This document shows, one piece after another, positions 24,803-32,897 of a DNA stretch of 64,000 nucleotides. Numbering within the stretch: position 1 is the stretch's first letter; every line of letters begins with the position of its first letter. Source of the DNA: an uncultured Flavobacteriales bacterium (lineage in GTDB: Bacteria > Bacteroidota > Bacteroidia > Flavobacteriales_G > Salibacteraceae); the NCBI GenBank assembly GCA_913062955.1, contig CAJXZP010000001.1, forward strand, positions 62,001 to 126,000. The letters are read 5' to 3'. The translations under genes were made by a program, and so were the position numbers. A model generated the notes under the pieces. It did no database searches. It worked only from the letters and a program-made list of their open reading frames with translations, and was not told where the DNA came from.

Positions 24803-25375
24803 TTATTGACCCATTTTAGCCATTTCAGCATCAAATGTTTCTTTGAATTTTTCGTAGTTATAATCTGCTTTTAACGACTCATCTTTAGAAAGACGTTCGT
24901 TATACTTGGATAAAATCTCATCTGCAGAAAGTTCGATGGCAATGTAAGTTTTGTATTTTCCTTCTGCTGTTTTAGCTTGTCTTTCGCAAATTACACGGAT
25001 TCCATTCAACGTTTGGTTAACTACCGTTCTAGCATTTTCTTGGAACGTTTCTGTTACTTCTTCTTTATTATTGAATTCGGAAGACTTTACGTAGTTGTCA
25101 CCCACTATTTTCATGGTCGAAGCCATATCGGTAGCTAATTGTGCTCTTGCATTTGACATTGCCTTTTTCTTCGCAGTCATTTGATCTAAAGATTCTCCAA
25201 TTGCATTCGCTCTAAAGAATTTTTTGTCGGTAAAGTAATCCGGACCGGAACAAGGTACATCTACAAATACTTCTCCTGCCGCTGGTCCTGCTTCTTTTTT
25301 GTTCTTACAAGAAATTGCGCCTCCAGCTAATAATCCCATAGCTAGTACGAGTGATAGTGTCTTTAATTTTTTCAT
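24803..25375 (-). CDS. LPP20-like lipoprotein
   Basis: 190 residues from the ATG at 25375 (another ATG two codons earlier is possible). Lipoprotein signal MKKLKTLSLVLAMGLLAGGAISC gives Cys23. The mature part has DVPCSGPDYFTDKKFFRANAIG, an Ala-rich helix KKKAMSNARAQLATDMAS and YKTYIAIELSADEIL, resembling the LPP20 / LPP-type outer-membrane lipoprotein family, in which an alpha/beta domain follows the anchor. Role unknown. Own -7 box TAAATTTG upstream and a strong terminator, so it is monocistronic. Confidence 0.75.
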   Translation of the reverse strand: MKKLKTLSLVLAMGLLAGGAISCKNKKEAGPAAGEVFVDVPCSGPDYFTDKKFFRANAIGESLDQMTAKKKAMSNARAQLATDMASTMKIVGDNYVKSSEFNNKEEVTETFQENARTVVNQTLNGIRVICERQAKTAEGKYKTYIAIELSADEILSKYNERLSKDESLKADYNYEKFKETFDAEMAKMGQ

Positions 25376-25398
25376 AGTCATGTTCGTTTTGTGAAAAT

Positions 25399-25406
25399 CA
25401 AATTTA
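25399..25406 (-). promoter_or_regulatory. Predicted -7 box of the LPP20-like gene
   Basis: Minus-strand TAAATTTG, exact TAnnTTTG, 23 bases before the ATG at 25375. The rest of the 300-base gap up to the pckA terminator holds a weakly open frame with an in-frame stop (about 25441-25660) that matches nothing I recognise. Confidence 0.4.
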
Positions 25407-25686
25407 GATAAATATTTTCTGTTTTTATCACCTTAAGCAAGTGATGTGCCAAAAAAATATTTACAACCAATAATAGACAATTTGTTATCCAAATAGATTC
25501 CCTTTCCAAAGGAAATTACCAGGTGATGGAGGTCAATATACGGGTAGGAACCGCTGAAAACCTATGGTTTTATTTACTTTAAGATGCGGAGTATTCTAAA
25601 TTATTGAATTGCCTTATTTCAATACCTAAAATATATTTCAAGGGGTATAGAATAGGAGAATGACTGTATTCATGAAAGTTTAGGGC

Positions 25687-25719
25687 AAAAAAAATCCCGA
25701 TTGACGAATCAATCAGGAT
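25687..25719 (-). terminator. Terminator of pckA
   Basis: Minus strand ATCCTGATTGA-TTCG-TCAATCGGGAT followed by T7-8. The UUCG tetraloop and 11-bp stem make it strong. Confidence 0.92.
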
Positions 25720-25739
25720 CTCAATATTTAAGGAGAAAA

Positions 25740-27347
25740 TTAGTTAGAACCTTTTGGTGCTCCGTCTAAAATTTCTTGACTTGCGTTATCTGCAAATTTC
25801 TTAAAGTTATCATTAAACTTTTGAGCTAATGAATTTGCTTTTTCATCGTAAGCAGCTTTGTCTTCCCATGTGTTTCGAGGATTTAAAATCTCATTCGGTA
25901 CATTCGGACATTCTGTAGGAGTAGCCAATTGAAAAACTGGATCTGCAACAAACGCTACGTTATCTAACTCACCGTTAAGTGCTGCAGTAATCATGGCACG
26001 AGTGTATTTCAATTTCATTCTTGAACCTACTCCGTAAGGACCACCTGTCCAACCGGTATTCACTAACCAAACGTTTACATCAGCAGCTTGCATTTTAGCG
26101 CTTAGCATATCCGCATATTTGGTAGGGTGTAATGGCATAAATGGGGCGCCATAACAGGCAGAGAATGCCGTTTGTGGTTCCGTAATTCCTGCTTCAGTTC
26201 CTGCCACTTTAGCCGTATATCCTGAAATAAATTGGAAGGCTGCTTGACCAGGTGTTAATTTCGAGATCGGAGGCAATACACCAAAAGCATCAGCGGTTAA
26301 GAAGAAAATGTTTTTTGGGTTTTTCCCAATAGAACCTTCTTGTACATTGTCGATATGGTAAATAGGGTAAGAAACACGTGTGTTTTCTGTAATAGATCCA
26401 TCTTCGTAATCTACTTCGTTTGTTCCTTCCTTATACGTAACGTTTTCTAATAATGCACCCGGCTTAACTGCAGCGAAGATATCTGGCTCTTTTTCAGCCG
26501 ATAAATCAATACATTTAGCATAACACCCACCTTCAAAGTTGAATATGGTGTTGTCTGATGACCATCCATGCTCATCATCCCCAATTAACTTACGTTTAGG
26601 ATCTGCTGATAAAGTTGTTTTTCCAGTACCTGAAAGACCAAAGAAAATGGCGGTATCCCCATCTTCACCTACGTTAGCAGAACAATGCATAGACAATGTA
26701 TCTTTTTGGTGAGGTAAGATAAAGTTTAATGCAGAAAAAATACCTTTTTTGATTTCACCTGTATAACCAGTACCTCCAACGATAGCGATTTTTTTGGTGA
26801 AATTCAAAATAGCAAAGTTTCCTTGACGAGTTCCGTGAATGGCAGGGTCAGCTACAAATCCTGGCGCATCAATGACATTCCATTCGGGATCAAAAGAAAG
26901 AATTTCTTCTTCCGTTGGACGTAAGAACATATTGTAAGCAAACAGGTTTAACCAAGGTAATTCCGTGGTTACACGTAAGTTCATTCTAAATTTTGGATCT
27001 GAACATGCATATACGTCTCTGGTCCAAATTTCTTTACCGGAAAGATATTCAACAACATCATCGTAAAGTTTGTCGAAAGCCTCTGAACTAAAAGGGATAT
27101 TGATATCTCCCCACCAAACGGCATCTTCCGTTATAGCATCTTTTACAATAAAGCGGTCTTTAGGTGAACGACCCGTGAATTTTCCAGTCTGTACGTTAAT
27201 AGCACCCGTGCTATTTTCCGTGGCCATGTTAAGTTCGAGTGATTTCTTCGCTAAGTCAGCTGGAGAAATGTTCCAATTTACAGTCGCATTTTTGATTCCC
27301 AAATCTTCTAAGGTAGCATTTGGGTTTTTAGTACCATTTTGCGTCAT
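25740..27347 (-). CDS. pckA: Phosphoenolpyruvate carboxykinase (ATP)
   Basis: 535 residues. P-loop GLSGTGKT at 237-244, IVGGTGYTGEIKKGIF with the metal-binding Lys upstream, and SADPKRKLIGDDEHGW with the second metal Asp. FTGRSPKDRFIV near the N-terminus carries the substrate Arg. ATP-type length and motifs. Interconverts oxaloacetate + ATP and PEP + CO2 + ADP, the entry to gluconeogenesis. Monocistronic with its own terminator. Confidence 0.97.
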   Translation of the reverse strand: MTQNGTKNPNATLEDLGIKNATVNWNISPADLAKKSLELNMATENSTGAINVQTGKFTGRSPKDRFIVKDAITEDAVWWGDINIPFSSEAFDKLYDDVVEYLSGKEIWTRDVYACSDPKFRMNLRVTTELPWLNLFAYNMFLRPTEEEILSFDPEWNVIDAPGFVADPAIHGTRQGNFAILNFTKKIAIVGGTGYTGEIKKGIFSALNFILPHQKDTLSMHCSANVGEDGDTAIFFGLSGTGKTTLSADPKRKLIGDDEHGWSSDNTIFNFEGGCYAKCIDLSAEKEPDIFAAVKPGALLENVTYKEGTNEVDYEDGSITENTRVSYPIYHIDNVQEGSIGKNPKNIFFLTADAFGVLPPISKLTPGQAAFQFISGYTAKVAGTEAGITEPQTAFSACYGAPFMPLHPTKYADMLSAKMQAADVNVWLVNTGWTGGPYGVGSRMKLKYTRAMITAALNGELDNVAFVADPVFQLATPTECPNVPNEILNPRNTWEDKAAYDEKANSLAQKFNDNFKKFADNASQEILDGAPKGSN

Positions 27348-27459
27348 TTTTATTTGTTTTTAGTTTCTAATTTTTCGATAAAAATAAAGCGACAAAACTG
27401 GTCATTTTTTTGCACATATGACATGACCAATGCCCGCTTTTTTAACAGGGTTACAAACA

Positions 27460-27855
27460 TCATTTCTGAACCTTAATAGCCCCAATAACAACGGATATCC
27501 ATCCAGATATTAACACTAATCCACCGATGGGGGTAATTGGACCTAAGATGGAACTAGCCGTTATCCCGGTAATGGAACGGGTAGAAAGTAAATAGATGGA
27601 TCCCGAAAAAAGTATCGTTCCAATAATAAATGCATACGTGCTGAATTTAAACCACTTAGGGTGGATGTGCTTCGAGTTAGAAGCTACCGCCAATAATACG
27701 ATGGCGTGATACATATTGTAACGTGCTCCCGTTAAGAAGCTTTCTAACGCATCGGAAGAGATTAGTTTTTCTAAGGCATGTGCTCCCATAGCACCCATAA
27801 TTACGGCAAATGCGCCTAAAATTCCACCGGCTATCAATAGGTTTTGACTCTTCAT
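27460..27855 (-). CDS. DUF423 small membrane protein
   Basis: 131 residues from the ATG at 27855; the frame extends 19 codons further, but that part overlaps the promoter. Four membrane segments (about 5-27, 45-62, 70-95, 105-125), with GAFAVIMGAMGAHAL and ARYNMYHAIVLLAV, both typical of DUF423 (YgdD-like) proteins. Role unknown. The TAGATTTG box is only 12 bases before the ATG, so the leader is very short. Confidence 0.82.
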   Translation of the reverse strand: MKSQNLLIAGGILGAFAVIMGAMGAHALEKLISSDALESFLTGARYNMYHAIVLLAVASNSKHIHPKWFKFSTYAFIIGTILFSGSIYLLSTRSITGITASSILGPITPIGGLVLISGWISVVIGAIKVQK

Positions 27856-27867
27856 TTGTTTTTTTGA

Positions 27868-27875
27868 CAAATCTA
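27868..27875 (-). promoter_or_regulatory. Predicted -7 box of the DUF423 gene
   Basis: Minus-strand TAGATTTG, exact TAnnTTTG, 12 bases before the chosen ATG, which supports that start over the longer frame. Confidence 0.45.
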
Positions 27876-27972
27876 AGGGCAATGGGTATTTCTTATGTGT
27901 GGATTTTGTCAAATTTTTAACGGGAGTATATGTAAATTGAAAGAGGATTGGTAATGTTCTTTGATTAATGAT

Positions 27973-28000
27973 AATCTAAACTAGATTGTTGTTATTTTTG
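27973..28000 (+). promoter_or_regulatory. fabG promoter with an inverted repeat against the -7 box
   Basis: AATCTA-AAC-TAGATT (27973-27987), a perfect 6-bp inverted repeat, is followed five bases later by TATTTTTG (27993-28000). An operator lying between the -33 and -7 elements is possible; no -33 TTTG is at the right spacing. Confidence 0.4.
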
Positions 28001-28057
28001 GCCGTTAATCAGAAAATAATAGAGGTACTCAAAAAGCCTTGAATAACACTGTTTTTT

Positions 28058-28804
28058 ATGAAATTATTAGTTGGGAAAACGGCTCTTATTACTGGAGCAA
28101 CTAGAGGAATTGGAAAGGCTATTGCAGAAACATTTGCAGCTAATGGAGCCAACGTAGCATTTACGTTTGCTTCAAGTGAGGAAAAAGCAAAAGCCATTGA
28201 GGGTGATTTAAATGCCATGGGTGTAAAAGCCAAAGCATATAAAAGTGATGCCTCTGATATGGATGCTGCACAAACTTTGGTAAACGAAGTGGTGAAAGAA
28301 TTTGGAACGATAGATATTTTAGTTAATAACGCAGGTATTACTAAAGATGGTTTATTAATGCGAATGAGTGAGGCAGATTGGGATAGGGTATTGAATACCA
28401 ATTTGAAATCTGTTTTCAACATGACTAAATGTGTTATGCGTACCATGATGAAAGCTAGAAATGGTTCTATCATTAACATGAGTTCTGTTGTTGGGGTTAA
28501 AGGAAATGCAGGTCAAGCAAATTACGCAGCTTCAAAAGCAGGTATTATTGGATTTACAAAATCAATCGCTTTAGAATTAGGTTCCAGAAACATTAGATGT
28601 AATGCAGTAGCTCCAGGGTTTATTGAAACAGAAATGACCAGTGCTTTGGATCCTGAAAAGGTAAAAGGTTGGAGAGAGGCTATTCCAATGAAACGTGGGG
28701 GGACTCCAGAAGATGTGGCTAATTTGACATTGTTTTTAGCTTCCGATTTATCCAGTTACATTAGCGGACAAACTATTCATGTGGATGGCGCCATGCTAAC
28801 ATAA
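28058..28804 (+). CDS. fabG: 3-oxoacyl-[acyl carrier protein] reductase
   Basis: 248 residues, short-chain dehydrogenase/reductase. NADP site TGATRGIG (Gly13-Gly19), NNAG at about 90-93, catalytic Ser143, Tyr156 and Lys160 in YAASKAG, and the C-terminal SYISGQTIHVDGAM of FabG. It reduces 3-oxoacyl-ACP in each cycle of fatty acid elongation. Nineteen bases separate it from the VWA gene on the same strand, so the two may be cotranscribed. Confidence 0.92.
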   Translation: MKLLVGKTALITGATRGIGKAIAETFAANGANVAFTFASSEEKAKAIEGDLNAMGVKAKAYKSDASDMDAAQTLVNEVVKEFGTIDILVNNAGITKDGLLMRMSEADWDRVLNTNLKSVFNMTKCVMRTMMKARNGSIINMSSVVGVKGNAGQANYAASKAGIIGFTKSIALELGSRNIRCNAVAPGFIETEMTSALDPEKVKGWREAIPMKRGGTPEDVANLTLFLASDLSSYISGQTIHVDGAMLT

Positions 28805-28823
28805 TCCAAGCTTTGGATATTAA

Positions 28824-30905
28824 ATGGAAATAACGACCGAATATAATTCGTGGTATATTATTGGGTGTGCAGCTCTGGCTGGGCTGTACACTTTTTTTCT
28901 ATACTGGAAGAACGTGCAGCATAAAGATGTAAATCCTATTTGGATTCGTTTATTATCCGGGTTACGATTTGTAACCATTTTTGTTTTAGCCTTATTAGTA
29001 CTCAACCCACTGATCCAGAAATGGATTGTCCAAACCCAAGACCCCATAATTATTATTGCTCAGGATGTATCGGAATCCATACGGAACAATAAAGATTCGG
29101 TGTATTATACCACGGAATACCTAAAAGAATTAAATCAATTAAAAGAAGCTATCTCAGAAAATTTTGAGGTGGTCTTTATCCCTTTTGGTGGAGAAGTCCT
29201 GCCCGATACAGGAGGGTTCACTTTCTCAGAGAAGAGAACCAATTACGCCAAAGTATTTGATGAGATTGATGCCCGTTATGCGGGAGAAAACATTGGAGGA
29301 GTCATCCTGGCTTCTGATGGATTATTCAATGTTGGGGCACACCCCAATTATTACAATTTCAAACAATTGTATCCTATTTATACCCTTGGCCTAGGGGATA
29401 CTTCTTTAAAAAGTGATATTTCAATTCCAGAAGTGCTAACCAATGATATTGTGTATTTGGGGAATCAGTTTCCAGTAGAAGTAGGGGTAAGTGCGCTATT
29501 ATTAAAAGGTAAAAGTGCGGAGTTGACGGTATCTCAAAACGGAAAAGTTCTTATTAAAAGAACGCTTCAGGTGCAGTTGGATAATGATTACTTTACTGAA
29601 AAATTTGTTTTTACAGCCGAAAAGGAAGGGACTCAACGTTATGTGATTTCGGTCACACAGTTCGATAATGAATTAAATCTTATTAACAATCAAAACCAAA
29701 TTTTAATAGATGTTATTGATAATAGAGACAAGGTGTTACTCTTGGCTAATGCACCTCACCCAGATGTGGCGGTTATTCGAGGTGCATTAGAAAAAAAGGA
29801 TAATATTGAATTGGATGTGGCTTTTGTTTCTGATTTGGAGCAGGTTTTGTCCTCGTATAATTTGATTATTGCGCATGGTTTTGGGGATAAATCAAATCGT
29901 CAAATATGGCAGAAAGTTTGGGAGACTAAAGTTCCACTATGGGTAATAATGAATAGTACCACTAATTTAAATGGTTTGAATTCGTTAAAAATGGGGTTTG
30001 AATTAAGTGGAAGGTCTAACAAAAGCAATCGGATGAAAAATGCCGTTAATTCCGGTTTTGATAATTTCCGTTTAAGTAAGGAAACGATTTCATTTTTAGA
30101 AAACTGTCCCCCATTAACTTGCGCGCATGGCGAAATAAATGGCGTATTAGAATCTCAAGTTTTGGTGTATCAAAAGTTGGGGAATGTAGAAACCGAGAAT
30201 CCGTTGCTGCATTTTGGACTTCGAGAAAATACTAAAACCGCATGGTTGTTTGGCGAAGGGATCTGGCAGTGGAAAATGTATGATTTTGTGGAGAATGAGA
30301 ATCAGGAGCATTTGGATGAATTGGTAAGTAAAATCGCTCAGTACCTTTCGGTGAAAGAAGATAAAAGTAGGTTTAGAGTTGCGGTGAATAAACGTTTTAA
30401 CGAAAGTGAAAACGTAAAGATAAAAGCAGAACTATACGATAAATCATATGCCTTAGTAAACGATCAAGAGGTCCGATTAGTGATTGAAAATGAAAATCAG
30501 AAAACCTTTAATTATATATTTAATGCCATCGGTTCAGGTTATGGATTAGACCTTGGGAAACTTAAAGCGGGGGTTTATTCTTATGCCGCTGAAACGACTA
30601 AAGGTGCGGAAAAGTTCACTAAAAATGGACAGTTTATTGTAAAACCATTAAATGTGGAATGGCAAAAAGTATCCGCTGATTTTGGAGTGCTTCAAGCCCT
30701 TTCTGAAAAGACGAAAGGACAGTTTTTTGAACGGGATCAACTGAATGATTTGAAAGTACTATTTAGCGACAAATCTAAGTTTCCATCCATTTCATATACA
30801 AGCGAAACGAAGAAATCTATGTTACATGAAAAGTGGATATTTTTCCTGATACTACTGTTGTTAACTTTGGAATGGGGTGTTAGAAAATACAAAGGACGCT
30901 ATTAA
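28824..30905 (+). CDS. Membrane protein with von Willebrand A-like domain
   Basis: 693 residues. Two N-terminal membrane segments (about 10-28 and 36-58), a VWA-like domain starting at IIIIAQDVSESIRNN, with the DxSxS MIDAS metal site, a long periplasmic part with Ig-like beta segments (GNQFPVEVGVSALLLKG), and a C-terminal membrane helix (about 668-685). Similar proteins (BatA/BatB relatives, glutamine amidotransferase-like domains) occur across Bacteroidetes without known function. Convergent with the subtilisin gene, with the two stop codons overlapping in TTAA. Confidence 0.75.
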   Translation: MEITTEYNSWYIIGCAALAGLYTFFLYWKNVQHKDVNPIWIRLLSGLRFVTIFVLALLVLNPLIQKWIVQTQDPIIIIAQDVSESIRNNKDSVYYTTEYLKELNQLKEAISENFEVVFIPFGGEVLPDTGGFTFSEKRTNYAKVFDEIDARYAGENIGGVILASDGLFNVGAHPNYYNFKQLYPIYTLGLGDTSLKSDISIPEVLTNDIVYLGNQFPVEVGVSALLLKGKSAELTVSQNGKVLIKRTLQVQLDNDYFTEKFVFTAEKEGTQRYVISVTQFDNELNLINNQNQILIDVIDNRDKVLLLANAPHPDVAVIRGALEKKDNIELDVAFVSDLEQVLSSYNLIIAHGFGDKSNRQIWQKVWETKVPLWVIMNSTTNLNGLNSLKMGFELSGRSNKSNRMKNAVNSGFDNFRLSKETISFLENCPPLTCAHGEINGVLESQVLVYQKLGNVETENPLLHFGLRENTKTAWLFGEGIWQWKMYDFVENENQEHLDELVSKIAQYLSVKEDKSRFRVAVNKRFNESENVKIKAELYDKSYALVNDQEVRLVIENENQKTFNYIFNAIGSGYGLDLGKLKAGVYSYAAETTKGAEKFTKNGQFIVKPLNVEWQKVSADFGVLQALSEKTKGQFFERDQLNDLKVLFSDKSKFPSISYTSETKKSMLHEKWIFFLILLLLTLEWGVRKYKGRY

Positions 30906-32722
30906 CGAACTACCATCTTGATGGGGTTTCTATTTCCAATACGTACAAAATAAATTCCCGTACCCAATTTCGCAGAAACAGAGATGATAGCTGAATTAAT
31001 AGAGATATCCTCGGTATAGATTCGCCTACCTACTTCATCAAAAATTTGTACTGTTTCCATAGTCTTCAATGGAAATTCAAAGGTTATATGAAAGGTTCCA
31101 TTGTTTGGGTTTGGAGATAAGATATAAGAGGGTTTATTCGCTATATCAGATATTCCAACCGTCCAAATATCAATTTCTTCTGAATTTGAACAACCAAATG
31201 CTTCCGTTACCGTTACGGAATAAGTGCCCGGTATTAACCCGGAAATGTTTTGACTTGTGGCACCTGTACTCCAATCATAAGAATACGGGTTTTCGCCACC
31301 ACTTGGAATAAGATCAATGGCCCCATCGGCAATAGTGCTACTTGTTGCAGGATATCTAGTGTAGGCAATGTTAACTGTTCCAGTCTGCATAGCGGATACG
31401 GCCTTAAACATATTCAACCTGCCGCTAGTTATGTTCTTATCCGCAAGATTTGGAACCGTATCTACCGATTCTAATAATTTATTGCGAACCCATAACGTTA
31501 AACTATCTGGTCTGGATAAGGCATCATTCATATCAAAACCACACATGGCCGAATACATAGCACCTATTACTCCAGCTACATGAGGAGTGGCCATGGAAGT
31601 TCCTGTTTTGTAGCTGTAACCATTATTTAGTACTGTAGATCGAATATCGGTACCTGGAGCGGCTAAATCAATTTGGGTCGCACCGAAACCGCCAAGTAAG
31701 GTTCCATTGGTATTAATATTAGAAACCGATACCATAAAATGACTCGGACAGGTAGTAGGGATATCTCCAAATGCATCTACATCAATTCCACTATTACTAG
31801 TTGCTGCTAAATTTAAGATTCCGGCTGCGCCAAGTGAGTCGTAAAAAGCACACCAACCAGGATAATCGGCAGGATCCCCATAATCTATCCCAAATGAAGA
31901 GTTTGTAACCACCACAAAAGCTCCGGAATCTCCATTGGTTTCGTTGTATTTAGACCGAAGTTCTAATGCGTACCCATAGCCTTCTAGCACAATGGCTTCG
32001 TTCGTTGAGGAGGCTTGAATAGGCAGGATTTTCCCTCCCCAAACAATTCCAGCTATACCTTCCGCATTATTGGTTCTTGCGGCCATTATTCCAGCCACAT
32101 GTGCCCCATGATCATCAGGTCCAATATTTCCCGTATGTGAAAATGCATTCCAACCATCGTAATCATCAATGTATCCGTTATGGTCGTCATCCATTCCGTT
32201 GTTGGGGATTTCATGTTTGTTTTTATAGAGATTCAAATCAATATGATTCATTTCCATCCCACCATCTACTACTGCCATTACTATGGTATCACCCGATTGA
32301 GTAACGTTGTCAGTGGTAATGTCCCACGCTTCGGGGGCGTAAATACGTGCGGTAGCAGAATTACCGAGCGACCATTGAACAGGGTATTCTAAATCGTTAG
32401 GAACGGTTGATCGTAATTTTATGTTGTTATGGTTGGGTTGAGCGATAGAAACTCGTTCATCATTTTTTAAAAGTTCAATCGCTTCTTTAACTGTTAATTG
32501 ATTCGGGTTAAATTCAATTAAACTCACATGTGCTCGTTTTGACAGAATCCTATTTAAGGTAAACTCCCCTTCAGGAACCTGGTTGTTCAACGTTTGGATA
32601 ACCTCCGAAATGGAATATTGCCCATGTACAAACACAATGGCTTGATGCTTAAAAAAACTTTCTTGACTCCAACTATAAAATGAAATAAATACAACCACTA
32701 AACCGACAAAAACTTTCTTCAT
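30902..32722 (-). CDS. T9SS-exported subtilisin-like serine protease (S8)
   Basis: 606 residues. Signal peptide MKKVFVGLVVVFISFYSWSQ, a propeptide (I9-like, about 25-100), and the S8 domain (about 130-410) with Asp153 in AVVDGGMEMNH, His205 in HGAHVAGIM, Asn274 and Ser376 in GTSMATPHVAGV: a complete triad. A short Ig-like segment (PSGGENPYSYDWSTGATS) follows, then the type A T9SS sorting domain LSPNPNNGTFHITFEF ... IYFVRIGN ... MVVR. It is thus exported through the type IX system and probably anchored or released at the cell surface. DHNGYIDD near 185 resembles a calcium loop. Confidence 0.92.
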   Translation of the reverse strand: MKKVFVGLVVVFISFYSWSQESFFKHQAIVFVHGQYSISEVIQTLNNQVPEGEFTLNRILSKRAHVSLIEFNPNQLTVKEAIELLKNDERVSIAQPNHNNIKLRSTVPNDLEYPVQWSLGNSATARIYAPEAWDITTDNVTQSGDTIVMAVVDGGMEMNHIDLNLYKNKHEIPNNGMDDDHNGYIDDYDGWNAFSHTGNIGPDDHGAHVAGIMAARTNNAEGIAGIVWGGKILPIQASSTNEAIVLEGYGYALELRSKYNETNGDSGAFVVVTNSSFGIDYGDPADYPGWCAFYDSLGAAGILNLAATSNSGIDVDAFGDIPTTCPSHFMVSVSNINTNGTLLGGFGATQIDLAAPGTDIRSTVLNNGYSYKTGTSMATPHVAGVIGAMYSAMCGFDMNDALSRPDSLTLWVRNKLLESVDTVPNLADKNITSGRLNMFKAVSAMQTGTVNIAYTRYPATSSTIADGAIDLIPSGGENPYSYDWSTGATSQNISGLIPGTYSVTVTEAFGCSNSEEIDIWTVGISDIANKPSYILSPNPNNGTFHITFEFPLKTMETVQIFDEVGRRIYTEDISINSAIISVSAKLGTGIYFVRIGNRNPIKMVVR

Positions 32723-32813
32723 AAATCCTCTTGAGTTGGCGAATATAAATGCATTTCATGCTCCTACCAATTTAATGATGGTTTGGGGCATTAATTTGAC
32801 ATTAGTGAGATAA

Positions 32814-32831
32814 AGTAATTGGGTAATTACT
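32814..32831. repeat. Inverted repeat between divergent protease and helicase genes
   Basis: AGTAATT-GGGT-AATTACT, perfect 7-bp arms with a 4-nt spacer, in the 175-base shared upstream region of the minus-strand subtilisin and the plus-strand helicase. A candidate operator; no other support. Confidence 0.4.
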
Positions 32832-32897
32832 ATGTATATAATCCGAAAGGAAGTATCGAATCCTGTATCTTTCGGCCGATCTAAATAAACCTTCTTA

